Positions 11,822 to 26,044 of a DNA stretch of 64,000 bases are shown piece after piece (positions within the stretch are counted from its first letter, which is position 1; the number at the start of each line of letters is the position of its first letter). This DNA is from Meghimatium bilineatum (lineage: Eukaryota; Mollusca; Gastropoda; Stylommatophora; Philomycidae), in assembly GCA_034231615.1 (NCBI GenBank), contig CM067311.1:20030173-20094172 (forward strand), in the 5' to 3' direction. Position numbers and translations under genes: made by a program. The notes beneath the pieces were generated by a model. The model saw nothing but the letters and a program-made list of their open reading frames with translations, did no database searches and was not told the origin of the DNA.

Positions 11822-13260
11822 GGTCTCTTGCTGTTTAGTACGTCAAAACTTAGTGTTCTGTGGAATATTACTCACAAATTGGTGTACTGCAGCTTACTAC
11901 ACCAGAATTTGTAGTCTGGACACACGCATTTGGTGTATTCCAGCTTACTACGTAAAAACTCAGTGTTCTATGGAATATTACTCACAAATTGGGTGTACTG
12001 CAGCTTACTACACCAGAATTTGTAGTCTGGACACACGCATTTGGTATAGTCCAGCTTACTACGTTAGAACTCGGAGTTTTCTGGCATATTACAAATTCAT
12101 TGTACTGCAGCTTACTACACCAGAATTTGTAGTCTGGACACACGCATTTGGTGTATTCCAGCTTACTACGTTAGGACTCGGAGTTTTCTGGCATATTACT
12201 CACAAATTCATTGTACTGAAGCTTACTACACTAGAATTGATTGTATTCTGGCCTATTATACATGATTCTGTTGTATTGCAGCATAATACGTCAGAATACT
12301 GGCGTATTACACACAAATTAGGTCTTGCTGTTTAGTATGTCAAAACTCTGTTTTCTGGCATATTACTCACAAATTGGGTGTACTGCAGCTTACTACACCA
12401 GAATTTGTAGTCTGGACACACGCATTTGGTGTATTCCAGCTTACTACGTTAGAACTCGGTGTTTTCTGGCATATTACTGACAAATTCATTGTATTGAAGC
12501 TTACTACACTAGAATTGATTGTATTCTGGCCTATTACACATGACTTCGTTGTTTTGCAGATTGATACGTAAGAACACTGGCGTATTACACACAAATTAGG
12601 TCTTGCTGTTTAGTATGTCAAAAGTCAGTGTTCTATGGCATATTACTCACAAATTGGGTGTACTGCAGCTTACTACACCAGAATTTGTAGTCTGGACACA
12701 CGCATTTGGTGTATTCAAGCTTAATACGTTAGAACTCGGTGTTTTCTGGCATATTACTCACAAATTGGGTGTACTGCAGCTTACTACACCAGTATTTGTA
12801 GTCTGGACACACGCAATTGGTGTATTCCAGCTTACTACGTTAGAACTCGGTGTTTTCTGGCATATTACTCACAAATTCATTGTACTGAAGCTTACAACAC
12901 TAGAATTGAGTGTATTCTGGCATATTACACATGCCTTCGTTGTTTTGCAGCTTAATACGTAAGAACACTGGCGTATTGCACACAAATTAGGTCTCTTGCT
13001 GTTTAGTACGTCAAAACTCAGTGTTCTGTGGAATATTACTCACAAATTGGGTGTACTGCAGCTTACTACACCAGAATTTGTAGTCTGGACAAGCCTTTGG
13101 TGTATTCCAGCTTACTACGTTAGAACTCGGTGTTTTCTGGCATATTACTCACAAATTGGGTGTACTGCAGCTTACTACACCAGAATTTGTAGTCTGGACA
13201 CACGCATTTGGTGTATTCAAGCTTAATACGTAAGAACACTGGCGTATTGCACACAAATTA
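11822..13260 (+). repeat. Zone II short unit, 1439 bp
   Basis: Modules start at 11822 (499), 12321 (278), 12599 (391) and 12990 (271). It is a tandem duplicate of the beginning of the next HOR (shift 1439: 11822 to 13261, 12321 to 13760, 12599 to 14038, 12990 to 14429). The A of module 12990 has the variant GGACAAGCCTTTGG, shared only with module 14429. A private CCAGTATTTG lies at about 12790. Confidence 0.88.
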
Positions 13261-16200
13261 GGTCTCTTGCTGTTTAGTACGTCAAAACTTAGTGTTCTGT
13301 GGAATATTACTCACAAATTGGTGTACTGCAGCTTACTACACCAGAATTTGTAGTCTGGACACACGCATTTGGTGTATTCCAGCTTACTACGTAAAAACTC
13401 AGTGTTCTATGGAATATTACTCACAAATTGGGTGTACTGCAGCTTACTACACCAGAATTTGTAGTCTGGACACACGCATTTGGTATAGTCCAGCTTACTA
13501 CGTTAGAACTCGGAGTTTTCTGGCATATTACAAATTCATTGTACTGCAGCTTACTACACCAGAATTTGTAGTCTGGACACACGCATTTGGTGTATTCCAG
13601 CTTACTACGTTAGGACTCGGAGTTTTCTGGCATATTACTCACAAATTCATTGTACTGAAGCTTACTACACTAGAATTGATTGTATTCTGGCCTATTATAC
13701 ATGATTCTGTTGTATTGCAGCATAATACGTCAGAATACTGGCGTATTACACACAAATTAGGTCTTGCTGTTTAGTATGTCAAAACTCTGTTTTCTGGCAT
13801 ATTACTCACAAATTGGGTGTACTGCAGCTTACTACACCAGAATTTGTAGTCTGGACACACGCATTTGGTGTATTCCAGCTTACTACGTTAGAACTCGGTG
13901 TTTTCTGGCATATTACTGACAAATTCATTGTATTGAAGCTTACTACACTAGAATTGATTGTATTCTGGCCTATTACACATGACTTCGTTGTTTTGCAGAT
14001 TGATACGTAAGAACACTGGCGTATTACACACAAATTAGGTCTTGCTGTTTAGTATGTCAAAAGTCAGTGTTCTATGGCATATTACTCACAAATTGGGTGT
14101 ACTGCAGCTTACTACACCAGAATTTGTAGTCTGGACACACGCATTTGGTGTATTCAAGCTTAATACGTTAGAACTCGGTGTTTTCTGGCATATTACTCAC
14201 AAATTGGGTGTACTGCAGCTTACTACACCAGAATTTGTAGTCTGGACACACGCAATTGGTGTATTCCAGCTTACTACGTTAGAACTCGGTGTTTTCTGGC
14301 ATATTACTCACAAATTCATTGTACTGAAGCTTACAACACTAGAATTGAGTGTATTCTGGCATATTACACATGCCTTCGTTGTTTTGCAGCTTAATACGTA
14401 AGAACACTGGCGTATTGCACACAAATTAGGTCTCTTGCTGTTTAGTACGTCAAAACTCAGTGTTCTGTGGAATATTACTCACAAATTGGGTGTACTGCAG
14501 CTTACTACACCAGAATTTGTAGTCTGGACAAGCCTTTGGTGTATTCCAGCTTACTACGTTAGAACTCGGTGTTTTCTGGCATATTACTCACAAATTGGGT
14601 GTACTGCAGCTTACTACACCAGAATTTGTAGTCTGGACACACGCATTTGGTGTATTCCAGCTTACTACGTTAGAACTCGGTGTTTTCTGGCATATTACTC
14701 ACAAATTCATTGTACTGAAGCTTACTACACTAGAATTGAGTGTATTCTGGCCTATTATACATGATTATGTTGTATTGCAGCATAATACGTCAGAATACTG
14801 GCGTATTACACACAAATTAGGTCTTGCTGTTTAGTACGTCACAACTCAGTGTTCTATGGCATATTACTCACAAATTGGGTGTACTGCAGCTTACTACACC
14901 AGAATTTGTAGTCTGGACACACGCATTTGGTGTATTCAAACTTAATACGTAAGAACACTTGCGTATTGCACACAATTTAGGTCTCTTGCTGTTTAGTACG
15001 TCAAAACTTAGTGTTCTGTGGAATATTACTCACAAATTGGTGTACTGCAGCTTACTACACCAGAATTTGTAGTCTGGACACACGCATTTGGTGTATTCCA
15101 GCTTACTACGTTAGAACTCGGTGTTTTCTGGCATATTACTGACAAATTCATTGTACTGAAGCTTACTACACTAGAATTGATTGTATTCTGGCCTATTACA
15201 CATGACTTCGTTGTTTTGCAGATTGATACGTAAGAACACTGGCGTATTACACACAAATTAGGTCTTGCTGTTTAGTATGTCAAAAGTCAGTGTTCTATGG
15301 CATATTACTCACAAATTGGGTGTACTGCAGCTTACTACACCAGAATTTGTAGTCTGGACACACGCATTTGGTGTATTCAAGCTTAATACGTTAGAACTCG
15401 GTGTTTTCTGGCATATTACTCACAAATTGGGTGTACTGCAGCTTACTACACCAGAATTTGTAGTCTGGACACACGCAATTGGTGTATTCCAGCTTACTAC
15501 GTTGGAACTCGGTGTTTTCTGGCATATTACTCACAAATTCATTGTACTGAAGCTTACAACACTAGAATTGAGTGTATTCTGGCATATTACACATGACTTC
15601 GTTGTTTTGCAGCTTAATACGTAAGAACACTGGCGTATTGCACACAAATTAGGTCTCTTGCTGTTTAGTACGTCAAAACTCAGTGTTCTGTGGAATATTA
15701 CTCACAAATTGGGTGTACTGCAGCTTACTGCACCAGAATTTGTAGTCTGGACACACGCATTTGGTGTATTCCAGCTTACTACGGTAGAACTCGGTGTTTT
15801 CTGGCATATTACTCACAAATTGGGTGTACTGCAGCTTACTACACCATAATTTGTAGTCTAGACACACGCAATTGGTGTATTCCAGCTTACTACGTTAGAA
15901 CTCGGTGTTTTCTGGCATATTACTGACAAATTCATTGTACTGAAGCTTACACTAGAATTGATTGTATTCTGGCCTATTACACATGACTTCGTTGTTTTGC
16001 AGCTTGATACGTAAGAACACTGGCGTATTGCACACAAATTAGGTCTCTTGCTGTTTGGTACGTCAAAACTCAGTGTTCTGTGGAATATTACTCACAAATT
16101 AGGTGTACTGCAGCTTACTACACCAGAATTTGTAGTCTGGACACACGCATTTGGTGTAGTCCAGCTTACTACGTTAGAACTCCGAGATTTCTGGCATATT

Positions 16201-16594
16201 ACTCACAAATTCATTGTACTGAAGCTTACTACACTAGAATTGATTGTATTCTGGCCTATTATACATGATTCTGTTGTATTGCAGCATAATACGTCAGAAT
16301 ACTGGCGTATTACACACAAATTAGGTCTTGCTGTTTAGTATGTCAAAACTCAGTGTTTTCTGGCATATTACTCACAAATTGGGTGTACTGCAGCTTACTA
16401 CACCAGAATTTGTAGTCTGGACACACGCAATTGGTGTATTCCAGCTTACTACGTTAGAACTCGGTGTTTTCTGGCATATTACTCACAAATTGGGTGTACT
16501 GCAGCTTACTACACCAGAATTTGTAGTCTGGACACACGCATTTGGTGTATTCAAGCTTAATACGTAAGAACACTGGCGTATTGCACACAAATTA
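13261..16594 (+). repeat. 3334-bp HOR, copy 1
   Basis: Modules start at 13261 (499), 13760 (278), 14038 (391), 14429 (391), 14820 (160), 14980 (281), 15261 (391), 15652 (390), 16042 (282) and 16324 (271). The same ten modules in the same order recur at 20491-23824 (shift 7230). Point differences include CTCCGAGATTTC here against CTCCGAGTTTTC in copy 2. Confidence 0.9.
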
Positions 16595-19153
16595 GGTCTC
16601 TTGCTGTTTAGTACGTCAAAACTTAGTGTTCTGTGGAATATTACTCACAAATTGGTGTACTGCAGCTTACTACACCAGAATTTGTAGTCTGGACACACGC
16701 ATTTGGTGTATTCCAGCTTACTACGTAAAAACTCAGTGTTCTATGGAATATTACTCACAAATTGGGTGTACTGCAGCTTACTACACCAGAATTTGTAGTC
16801 TGGACACACGCAATTGGTGTATTCCAGCTTACTACGTTAGAACTCGGTGTTTTCTGGCATATTACTCACAAATTCATTGTACTGAAGCTTACAACACTAG
16901 AATTGAGTGTATTCTGGCATATTACACATGACTTCGTTGTTTTGCAGCTTAATACGTAAGAACACTGGCGTATTGCACACAAATTAGGTCTCTTGCTGTT
17001 TAGTACGTCAAAACTCAGTGTTCTGTGGAATATTACTCACAAATTGGGTGTACTGCAGCTTACTGCACCAGAATTTGTAGTCTGGACACACGCATTTGGT
17101 GTATTCCAGCTTACTACGTTAGAACTCGGTGTTTTCTGGCATATTACTGACAAATTCATTGTATTGAAGCTTACTACACTAGAATTGATTGTATTCTGGC
17201 CTATTACACATGACTTCGTTGTTTTGCAGATTGATACGTAAGAACACTGGCGTATTACACACAAATTAGGTCTTGCTGTTTAGTATGTCAAAAGTCAGTG
17301 TTCTATGGCATATTACTCACAAATTGGGTGTACTGCAGCTTACTACACCAGAATTTGTAGTCTGGACACACGCATTTGGTGTATTCAAGCTTAATACGTT
17401 AGAACTCGGTGTTTTCTGGCATATTACTCACAAATTGGGTGTACTGCAGCTTACTACACCAGAATTTGTAGTCTGGACACACGCAATTGGTGTATTCCAG
17501 CTTACTACGTTAGAACTCGGTGTTTTCTGGCATATTACTCACAAATTCATTGTACTGAAGCTTACAACACTAGAATTGAGTGTATTCTGGCATATTACAC
17601 ATGCCTTCGTTGTTTTGCAGCTTAATACGTAAGAACACTGGCGTATTGCACACAAATTAGGTCTCTTGCTGTTTAGTACGTCAAAACTCAGTGTTCTGTG
17701 GAATATTACTCACAAATTGGGTGTACTGCAGCTTACTACACCAGAATTTGTAGTCTGGACACGCCTTTGGTGTATTCCAGCTTACTACGTTAGAACTCGG
17801 TGTTTTCTGGCATATTACTCACAAATTGGGTGTACTGCAGCTTACTACACCAGAATTTGTAGTCTGGACACACGCATTTGGTGTATTCCAGCTTACTACG
17901 TTAGAACTCGGTGTTTTCTGGCATATTACTCACAAATTCATTGTACTGAAGCTTACTACACTAGAATTGAGTGTATTCTGGCCTATTATACATGATTATG
18001 TTGTATTGCAGCATAATACGTCAGAATACTGGCGTATTACACACAAATTAGGTCTTGCTGTTTAGTACGTCACAACTCAGTGTTCTATGGCATATTACTC
18101 ACAAATTGGGTGTACTGCAGCTTACTACACCAGAATTTGTAGTCTGGACACACGCATTTGGTGTATTCAAGCTTAATACGTAAGAACACTTGCGTATTGC
18201 ACACAATTTAGGTCTCTTGCTGTTTAGTACGTCAAAACTTAGTGTTCTGTGGAATATTACTCACAAATTGGTGTACTGCAGCTTACTACACCAGAATTTG
18301 TAGTCTGGACACACGCATTTGGTGTATTCCAGCTTACTACGTTAGAACTCGGTGTTTTCTGGCATATTACTGACAAATTCATTGTACTGAAGCTTACTAC
18401 ACTAGAATTGATTGTATTCTGGCCTATTACACATGACTTCGTTGTTTTGCAGATTGATACGTAAGAACACTGGCGTATTACACACAAATTAGGTCTTGCT
18501 GTTTAGTATGTCAAAAGTCAGTGTTCTATGGCATATTACTCACAAATTGGGTGTACTGCAGCTTACTACACCAGAATTTGTAGTCTGGACACACGCATTT
18601 GGTGTATTCAAGCTTAATACGTTAGAACTCGGTGTTTTCTGGCATATTACTCACAAATTGGGTGTACTGCAGCTTACTACACCAGAATTTGTAGTCTGGA
18701 CACACGCAATTGGTGTATTCCAGCTTACTACGTTGGAACTCGGTGTTTTCTGGCATATTACTCACAAATTCATTGTACTGAAGCTTACTACACTAGAATT
18801 GATTGTATTCTGGCCTATTATACATGATTCTGTTGTATTGCAGCATAATACGTCAGAATACTGGCGTATTACACACAAATTAGGTCTTGCTGTTTAGTAT
18901 GTCAAAACTCAGTGTTTTCTGGCATATTACTCACAAATTGGGTGTACTGCAGCTTACTACACCAGAATTTGTAGTCTGGACACACGCAATTGGTGTATTC
19001 CAGCTTACTACGTTAGAACTCGGTGTTTTCTGGCATATTACTCACAAATTGGGTGTACTGCAGCTTACTACACCAGAATTTGTAGTCTGGACACACGCAT
19101 TTGGTGTATTCAAGCTTAATACGTAAGAACACTGGCGTATTGCACACAAATTA
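16595..19153 (+). repeat. Zone II HOR variant, 2559 bp
   Basis: Modules start at 16595 (392), 16987 (282), 17269 (391), 17660 (391), 18051 (160), 18211 (281), 18492 (391) and 18883 (271). The 499-bp start is replaced by a 392-bp one. The interval 17269-18882 matches 14038-15651 (shift 3231), while 18883-19545 matches 16324-16986 (shift 2559). Module 18492 joins directly to a C-D2 ending. Confidence 0.87.
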
Positions 19154-20490
19154 GGTCTCTTGCTGTTTAGTACGTCAAAACTTAGTGTTCTGTGGAATAT
19201 TACTCACAAATTGGTGTACTGCAGCTTACTACACCAGAATTTGTAGTCTGGACACACGCATTTGGTGTATTCCAGCTTACTACGTAAAAACTCAGTGTTC
19301 TATGGAATATTACTCACAAATTGGGTGTACTGCAGCTTACTACACCAGAATTTGTAGTCTGGACACACGCAATTGGTGTATTCCAGCTTACTACGTTAGA
19401 ACTCGGTGTTTTCTGGCATATTACTCACAAATTCATTGTACTGAAGCTTACAACACTAGAATTGAGTGTATTCTGGCATATTACACATGACTTCGTTGTT
19501 TTGCAGCTTAATACGTAAGAACACTGGCGTATTGCACACAAATTAGGTCTCTTGCTGTTTAGTACGTCAAAACTCAGTGTTCTGTGGAATATTACTCACA
19601 AATTGGGTGTACTGCAGCTTACTGCACCAGAATTTGTAGTCTGGACACACGCATTTGGTGTATTCCAGCTTACTACGTTAGAACTCGGTGTTTTCTGGCA
19701 TATTACTCACAAATTGGGTGTACTGCAGCTTACTACACCAGAATTTGTAGTCTGGACACACGCAATTGGTGTATTCCAGCTTACTACGTTAGAACTCGGT
19801 GTTTTCTGGCATATTACTGACAAATTCATTGTACTGAAGCTTACACTAGAATTGATTGTATTCTGGCCTATTACACATGACTTCGTTGTTTTGCAGCTTG
19901 ATACGTAAGAACACTGGCGTATTGCACACAAATTAGGTCTCTTGCTGTTTGGTACGTCAAAACTCAGTGTTCTGTGGAATATTACTCACAAATTAGGTGT
20001 ACTGCAGCTTACTACACCAGAATTTGTAGTCTGGACACACGCATTTGGTGTATTCCAGCTTACTACGTTAGAACTCGGTGTTTTCTGGCATATTACTCAC
20101 AAATTCATTGTACTGAAGCTTACAACACTAGAATTGAGTGTATTCTGGCATATTACACATGACTTCGTTGTTTTGCAGCTTAATACGTAAGTACACTGGC
20201 GTATTGCACACAAATTAGGTCTCTTGCTGTTTAGTACGTCAAAACTCAGTGTTCTGTGGAATATTGCTCACAAATTGGGTGTACTGCAGCTTACTACACC
20301 AGAATTTGTAGTCTGGACACACGCATTTGGTGTATTCCAGCTTACTACGTTAGAACTCCGTGTTTTCTGGCATATTACTCACAAATTGGGTGTACTGCAG
20401 CTTACTACACCAGAATTTGTAGTCTGGACACACGCATTTGGTGTATTCAAGCTTAATACGTAAGAACACTGGCGTATTGCACACAAATTA
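19154..20490 (+). repeat. Zone II short unit, 1337 bp
   Basis: Modules start at 19154 (392), 19546 (390), 19936 (282) and 20218 (273). The last three match 10877-11821 with a shift of 8669, including private AATATTGCTC and CTCCGTGTTTTC in the 273-bp module and AAGTACACTGG before it. Confidence 0.87.
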
Positions 20491-23400
20491 GGTCTCTTGC
20501 TGTTTAGTACGTCAAAACTTAGTGTTCTGTGGAATATTACTCACAAATTGGTGTACTGCAGCTTACTACACCAGAATTTGTAGTCTGGACACACGCATTT
20601 GGTGTATTCCAGCTTACTACGTAAAAACTCAGTGTTCTATGGAATATTACTCACAAATTGGGTGTACTGCAGCTTACTACACCAGAATTTGTAGTCTGGA
20701 CACACGCATTTGGTATAGTCCAGCTTACTACGTTAGAACTCGGAGTTTTCTGGCATATTACAAATTCATTGTACTGCAGCTTACTACACCAGAATTTGTA
20801 GTCTGGACACACGCATTTGGTGTATTCCAGCTTACTACGTTAGGACTCGGAGTTTTCTGGCATATTACTCACAAATTCATTGTACTGAAGCTTACTACAC
20901 TAGAATTGATTGTATTCTGGCCTATTATACATGATTCTGTTGTATTGCAGCATAATACGTCAGAATACTGGCGTATTACACACAAATTAGGTCTTGCTGT
21001 TTAGTATGTCAAAACTCTGTTTTCTGGCATATTACTCACAAATTGGGTGTACTGCAGCTTACTACACCAGAATTTGTAGTCTGGACACACGCATTTGGTG
21101 TATTCCAGCTTACTACGTTAGAACTCGGTGTTTTCTGGCATATTACTGACAAATTCATTGTATTGAAGCTTACTACACTAGAATTGATTGTATTCTGGCC
21201 TATTACACATGACTTCGTTGTTTTGCAGATTGATACGTAAGAACACTGGCGTATTACACACAAATTAGGTCTTGCTGTTTAGTATGTCAAAAGTCAGTGT
21301 TCTATGGCATATTACTCACAAATTGGGTGTACTGCAGCTTACTACACCAGAATTTGTAGTCTGGACACACGCATTTGGTGTATTCAAGCTTAATACGTTA
21401 GAACTCGGTGTTTTCTGGCATATTACTCACAAATTGGGTGTACTGCAGCTTACTACACCAGAATTTGTAGTCTGGACACACGCAATTGGTGTATTCCAGC
21501 TTACTACGTTAGAACTCGGTGTTTTCTGGCATATTACTCACAAATTCATTGTACTGAAGCTTACAACACTAGAATTGAGTGTATTCTGGCATATTACACA
21601 TGCCTTCGTTGTTTTGCAGCTTAATACGTAAGAACACTGGCGTATTGCACACAAATTAGGTCTCTTGCTGTTTAGTACGTCAAAACTCAGTGTTCTGTGG
21701 AATATTACTCACAAATTGGGTGTACTGCAGCTTACTACACCAGAATTTGTAGTCTGGACACGCATTTGGTGTATTCCAGCTTACTACGTTAGAACTCGGT
21801 GTTTTCTGGCATATTACTCACAAATTGGGTGTACTGCAGCTTACTACACCAGAATTTGTAGTCTGGACACACGCATTTGGTGTATTCCAGCTTACTACGT
21901 TAGAACTCGGTGTTTTCTGGCATATTACTCACAAATTCATTGTACTGAAGCTTACTACACTAGAATTGAGTGTATTCTGGCCTATTATACATGATTATGT
22001 TGTATTGCAGCATAATACGTCAGAATACTGGCGTATTACACACAAATTAGGTCTTGCTGTTTAGTACGTCACAACTCAGTGTTCTATGGCATATTACTCA
22101 CAAATTGGGTGTACTGCAGCTTACTACACCAGAATTTGTAGTCTGGACACACGCATTTGGTGTATTCAAGCTTAATACGTAAGAACACTTGCGTATTGCA
22201 CACAATTTAGGTCTCTTGCTGTTTAGTACGTCAAAACTTAGTGTTCTGTGGAATATTACTCACAAATTGGTGTACTGCAGCTTACTACACCAGAATTTGT
22301 AGTCTGGACACACGCATTTGGTGTATTCCAGCTTACTACGTTAGAACTCGGTGTTTTCTGGCATATTACTGACAAATTCATTGTACTGAAGCTTACTACA
22401 CTAGAATTGATTGTATTCTGGCCTATTACACATGACTTCGTTGTTTTGCAGATTGATACGTAAGAACACTGGCGTATTACACACAAATTAGGTCTTGCTG
22501 TTTAGTATGTCAAAAGTCAGTGTTCTATGGCATATTACTCACAAATTGGGTGTACTGCAGCTTACTACACCAGAATTTGTAGTCTGGACACACGCATTTG
22601 GTGTATTCAAGCTTAATACGTTAGAACTCGGTGTTTTCTGGCATATTACTCACAAATTGGGTGTACTGCAGCTTACTACACCAGAATTTGTAGTCTGGAC
22701 ACACGCAATTGGTGTATTCCAGCTTACTACGTTGGAACTCGGTGTTTTCTGGCATATTACTCACAAATTCATTGTACTGAAGCTTACAACACTAGAATTG
22801 AGTGTATTCTGGCATATTACACATGACTTCGTTGTTTTGCAGCTTAATACGTAAGAACACTGGCGTATTGCACACAAATTAGGTCTCTTGCTGTTTAGTA
22901 CGTCAAAACTCAGTGTTCTGTGGAATATTACTCACAAATTGGGTGTACTGCAGCTTACTGCACCAGAATTTGTAGTCTGGACACACGCATTTGGTGTATT
23001 CCAGCTTACTACGGTAGAACTCGGTGTTTTCTGGCATATTACTCACAAATTGGGTGTACTGCAGCTTACTACACCATAATTTGTAGTCTGGACACACGCA
23101 ATTGGTGTATTCCAGCTTACTACGTTAGAACTCGGTGTTTTCTGGCATATTACTGACAAATTCATTGTACTGAAGCTTACACTAGAATTGATTGTATTCT
23201 GGCCTATTACACATGACTTCGTTGTTTTGCAGCTTGATACGTAAGAACACTGGCGTATTGCACACAAATTAGGTCTCTTGCTGTTTGGTACGTCAAAACT
23301 CAGTGTTCTGTGGAATATTACTCACAAATTAGGTGTACTGCAGCTTACTACACCAGAATTTGTAGTCTGGACACACGCATTTGGTGTAGTCCAGCTTACT

Positions 23401-23824
23401 ACGTTAGAACTCCGAGTTTTCTGGCATATTACTCACAAATTCATTGTACTGAAGCTTACTACACTAGAATTGATTGTATTCTGGCCTATTATACATGATT
23501 CTGTTGTATTGCAGCATAATACGTCAGAATACTGGCGTATTACACACAAATTAGGTCTTGCTGTTTAGTATGTCAAAACTCAGTGTTTTCTGGCATATTA
23601 CTCACAAATTGGGTGTACTGCAGCTTACTACACCAGAATTTGTAGTCTGGACACACGCAATTGGTGTATTCCAGCTTACTACGTTAGAACTCGGTGTTTT
23701 CTGGCATATTACTCACAAATTGGGTGTACTGCAGCTTACTACACCAGAATTTGTAGTCTGGACACACGCATTTGGTGTATTCAAGCTTAATACGTAAGAA
23801 CACTGGCGTATTGCACACAAATTA
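20491..23824 (+). repeat. 3334-bp HOR, copy 2
   Basis: Modules start at 20491 (499), 20990 (278), 21268 (391), 21659 (391), 22050 (160), 22210 (281), 22491 (391), 22882 (390), 23272 (282) and 23554 (271). It is module-for-module collinear with 13261-16594. The stretch 19546-21658 also matches 10877-12989, so this copy sits at the junction of two long-range duplications. Confidence 0.9.
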
Positions 23825-26044
23825 GGTCTCTTGCTGTTTAGTACGTCAAAACTTAGTGTTCTGTGGAATATTACTCACAAATTGGTGTACTGCAGCTTAC
23901 TACACCAGAATTTGTAGTCTGGACACACGCATTTGGTGTATTCCAGCTTACTACGTAAAAACTCAGTGTTCTATGGAATATTACTCACAAATTGGGTGTA
24001 CTGCAGCTTACTACACCAGAATTTGTAGTCTGGACACACGCATTTGGTATAGTCCAGCTTACTACGTTAGAACTCGGAGTTTTCTGGCATATTACAAATT
24101 CATTGTACTGCAGCTTACTACACCAGAATTTGTAGTCTGGACACACGCATTTGGTGTATTCCAGCTTACTACGTTAGAACTCGGAGTTTTCTGGCATATT
24201 ACAAATTCATTGTACTGCAGCTTACTACACCAGAATTTGTAGTCTGGACACACGCATTTGGTGTATTCCAGCTTACTACGTTAGAACTCGGTGTTTTCTG
24301 GCATATTACTGACAAATTCATTGTATTGAAGCTTACTACACTAGAATTGATTGTATTCTGGCCTATTACACATGACTTCGTTGTTTTGCAGATTGATACG
24401 TAAGAACACTGGCGTATTACACACAAATTAGGTCTTGCTGTTTAGTATGTCAAAAGTCAGTGTTCTATGGCATATTACTCACAAATTGGGTGTACTGCAG
24501 CTTACTACACCAGAATTTGTAGTCTGGACACACGCATTTGGTGTATTCCAGCTTACTACGTTAGGACTCGGAGTTTTCTGGCATATTACTCACAAATTCA
24601 TTGTACTGAAGCTTACTACACTAGAATTGATTGTATTCTGGCCTATTACACATGACTTCGTTGTTTTGCAGATTGATACGTAAGAACACTGGCGTATTAC
24701 ACACAAATTAGGTCTTGCTGTTTAGTATGTCAAAAGTCAGTGTTCTATGGCATATTACTCACAAATTGGGTGTACTGCAGCTTACTACACCAGAATTTGT
24801 AGTCTGGACACACGCATTTGGTGTATTCAAGCTTAATACGTTAGAACTCGGTGTTTTCTGGCATATTACTCACAAATTGGGTGTACTGCAGCTTACTACA
24901 CCAGAATTTGTAGTCTGGACACACGCAATTGGTGTATTCCAGCTTACTACGTTGGAACTCGGTGTTTTCTGGCATATTACTCACAAATTCATTGTACTGA
25001 AGCTTACAACACTAGAATTGAGTGTATTCTGGCATATTACACATGACTTCGTTGTTTTGCAGCTTAATACGTAAGAACACTGGCGTATTGCACACAAATT
25101 AGGTCTCTTGCTGTTTAGTACGTCAAAACTCAGTGTTCTGTGGAATATTACTCACAAATTGGGTGTACTGCAGCTTACTGCACCATAATTTGTAGTCTGG
25201 ACACACGCATTTGGTGTATTCCAGCTTACTACGTTAGAACTCGGTGTTTTCTGGCATATTACTCACAAATTGGGTGTACTGCAGCTTACTACACCATAAT
25301 TTGTAGTCTGGACACACGCAATTGGTGTATTCCAGCTTACTACGTTAGAACTCGGTGTTTTCTGGCATATTACTGACAAATTCATTGTACTGAAGCTTAC
25401 ACTAGAATTGATTGTATTCTGGCCTATTACACATGACTTCGTTGTTTTGCAGCTTGATACGTAAGAACACTGGCGTATTGCACACAAATTAGGTCTCTTG
25501 CTGTTTGGTACGTCAAAACTCAGTGTTCTGTGGAATATTACTCACAAATTAGGTGTACTGCAGCTTACTACACCAGAATTTGTAGTCTGGACACACGTAT
25601 TTGGTGTAGTCCAGCTTACTACGTTAGAACTCCGAGTTTTCTGGCATATTACTCACAAATTCATTGTACTGAAGCTTACTACACTAGAATTGATTGTATT
25701 CTGGCCTATTATACATGATTCTGTTGTATTGCAGCATAATACGTCAGAATACTGGCGTATTACACACAAATTAGGTCTTGCTGTTTAGTATGTCAAAACT
25801 CAGTGTTTTCTGGCATATTACTCACAAATTGGGTGTACTGCAGCTTACTACACCAGAATTTGTAGTCTGGACACACGCAATTGGTGTATTCCAGCTTACT
25901 ACGTTAGAACTCGGTGTTTTCTGGCATATTACTCACAAATTGGGTGTACTGCAGCTTACTACACCAGAATTTGTAGTCTGGACACACGCATTTGGTGTAT
26001 TCAAGCTTAATACTTAAGAACACTGGCGTATTGCACACAAATTA
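23825..26044 (+). repeat. Zone II HOR variant, 2220 bp, with 606-bp module
   Basis: Modules start at 23825 (606), 24431 (280), 24711 (391), 25102 (390), 25492 (282) and 25774 (271). The 606-bp module is a 499-bp module with one more B56 plus C/A hybrid pair (107 bp). The following four modules match 22491-23824 with a shift of 2220. A private TACTTAAG lies at about 26012 instead of TACGTAAG. Confidence 0.87.
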
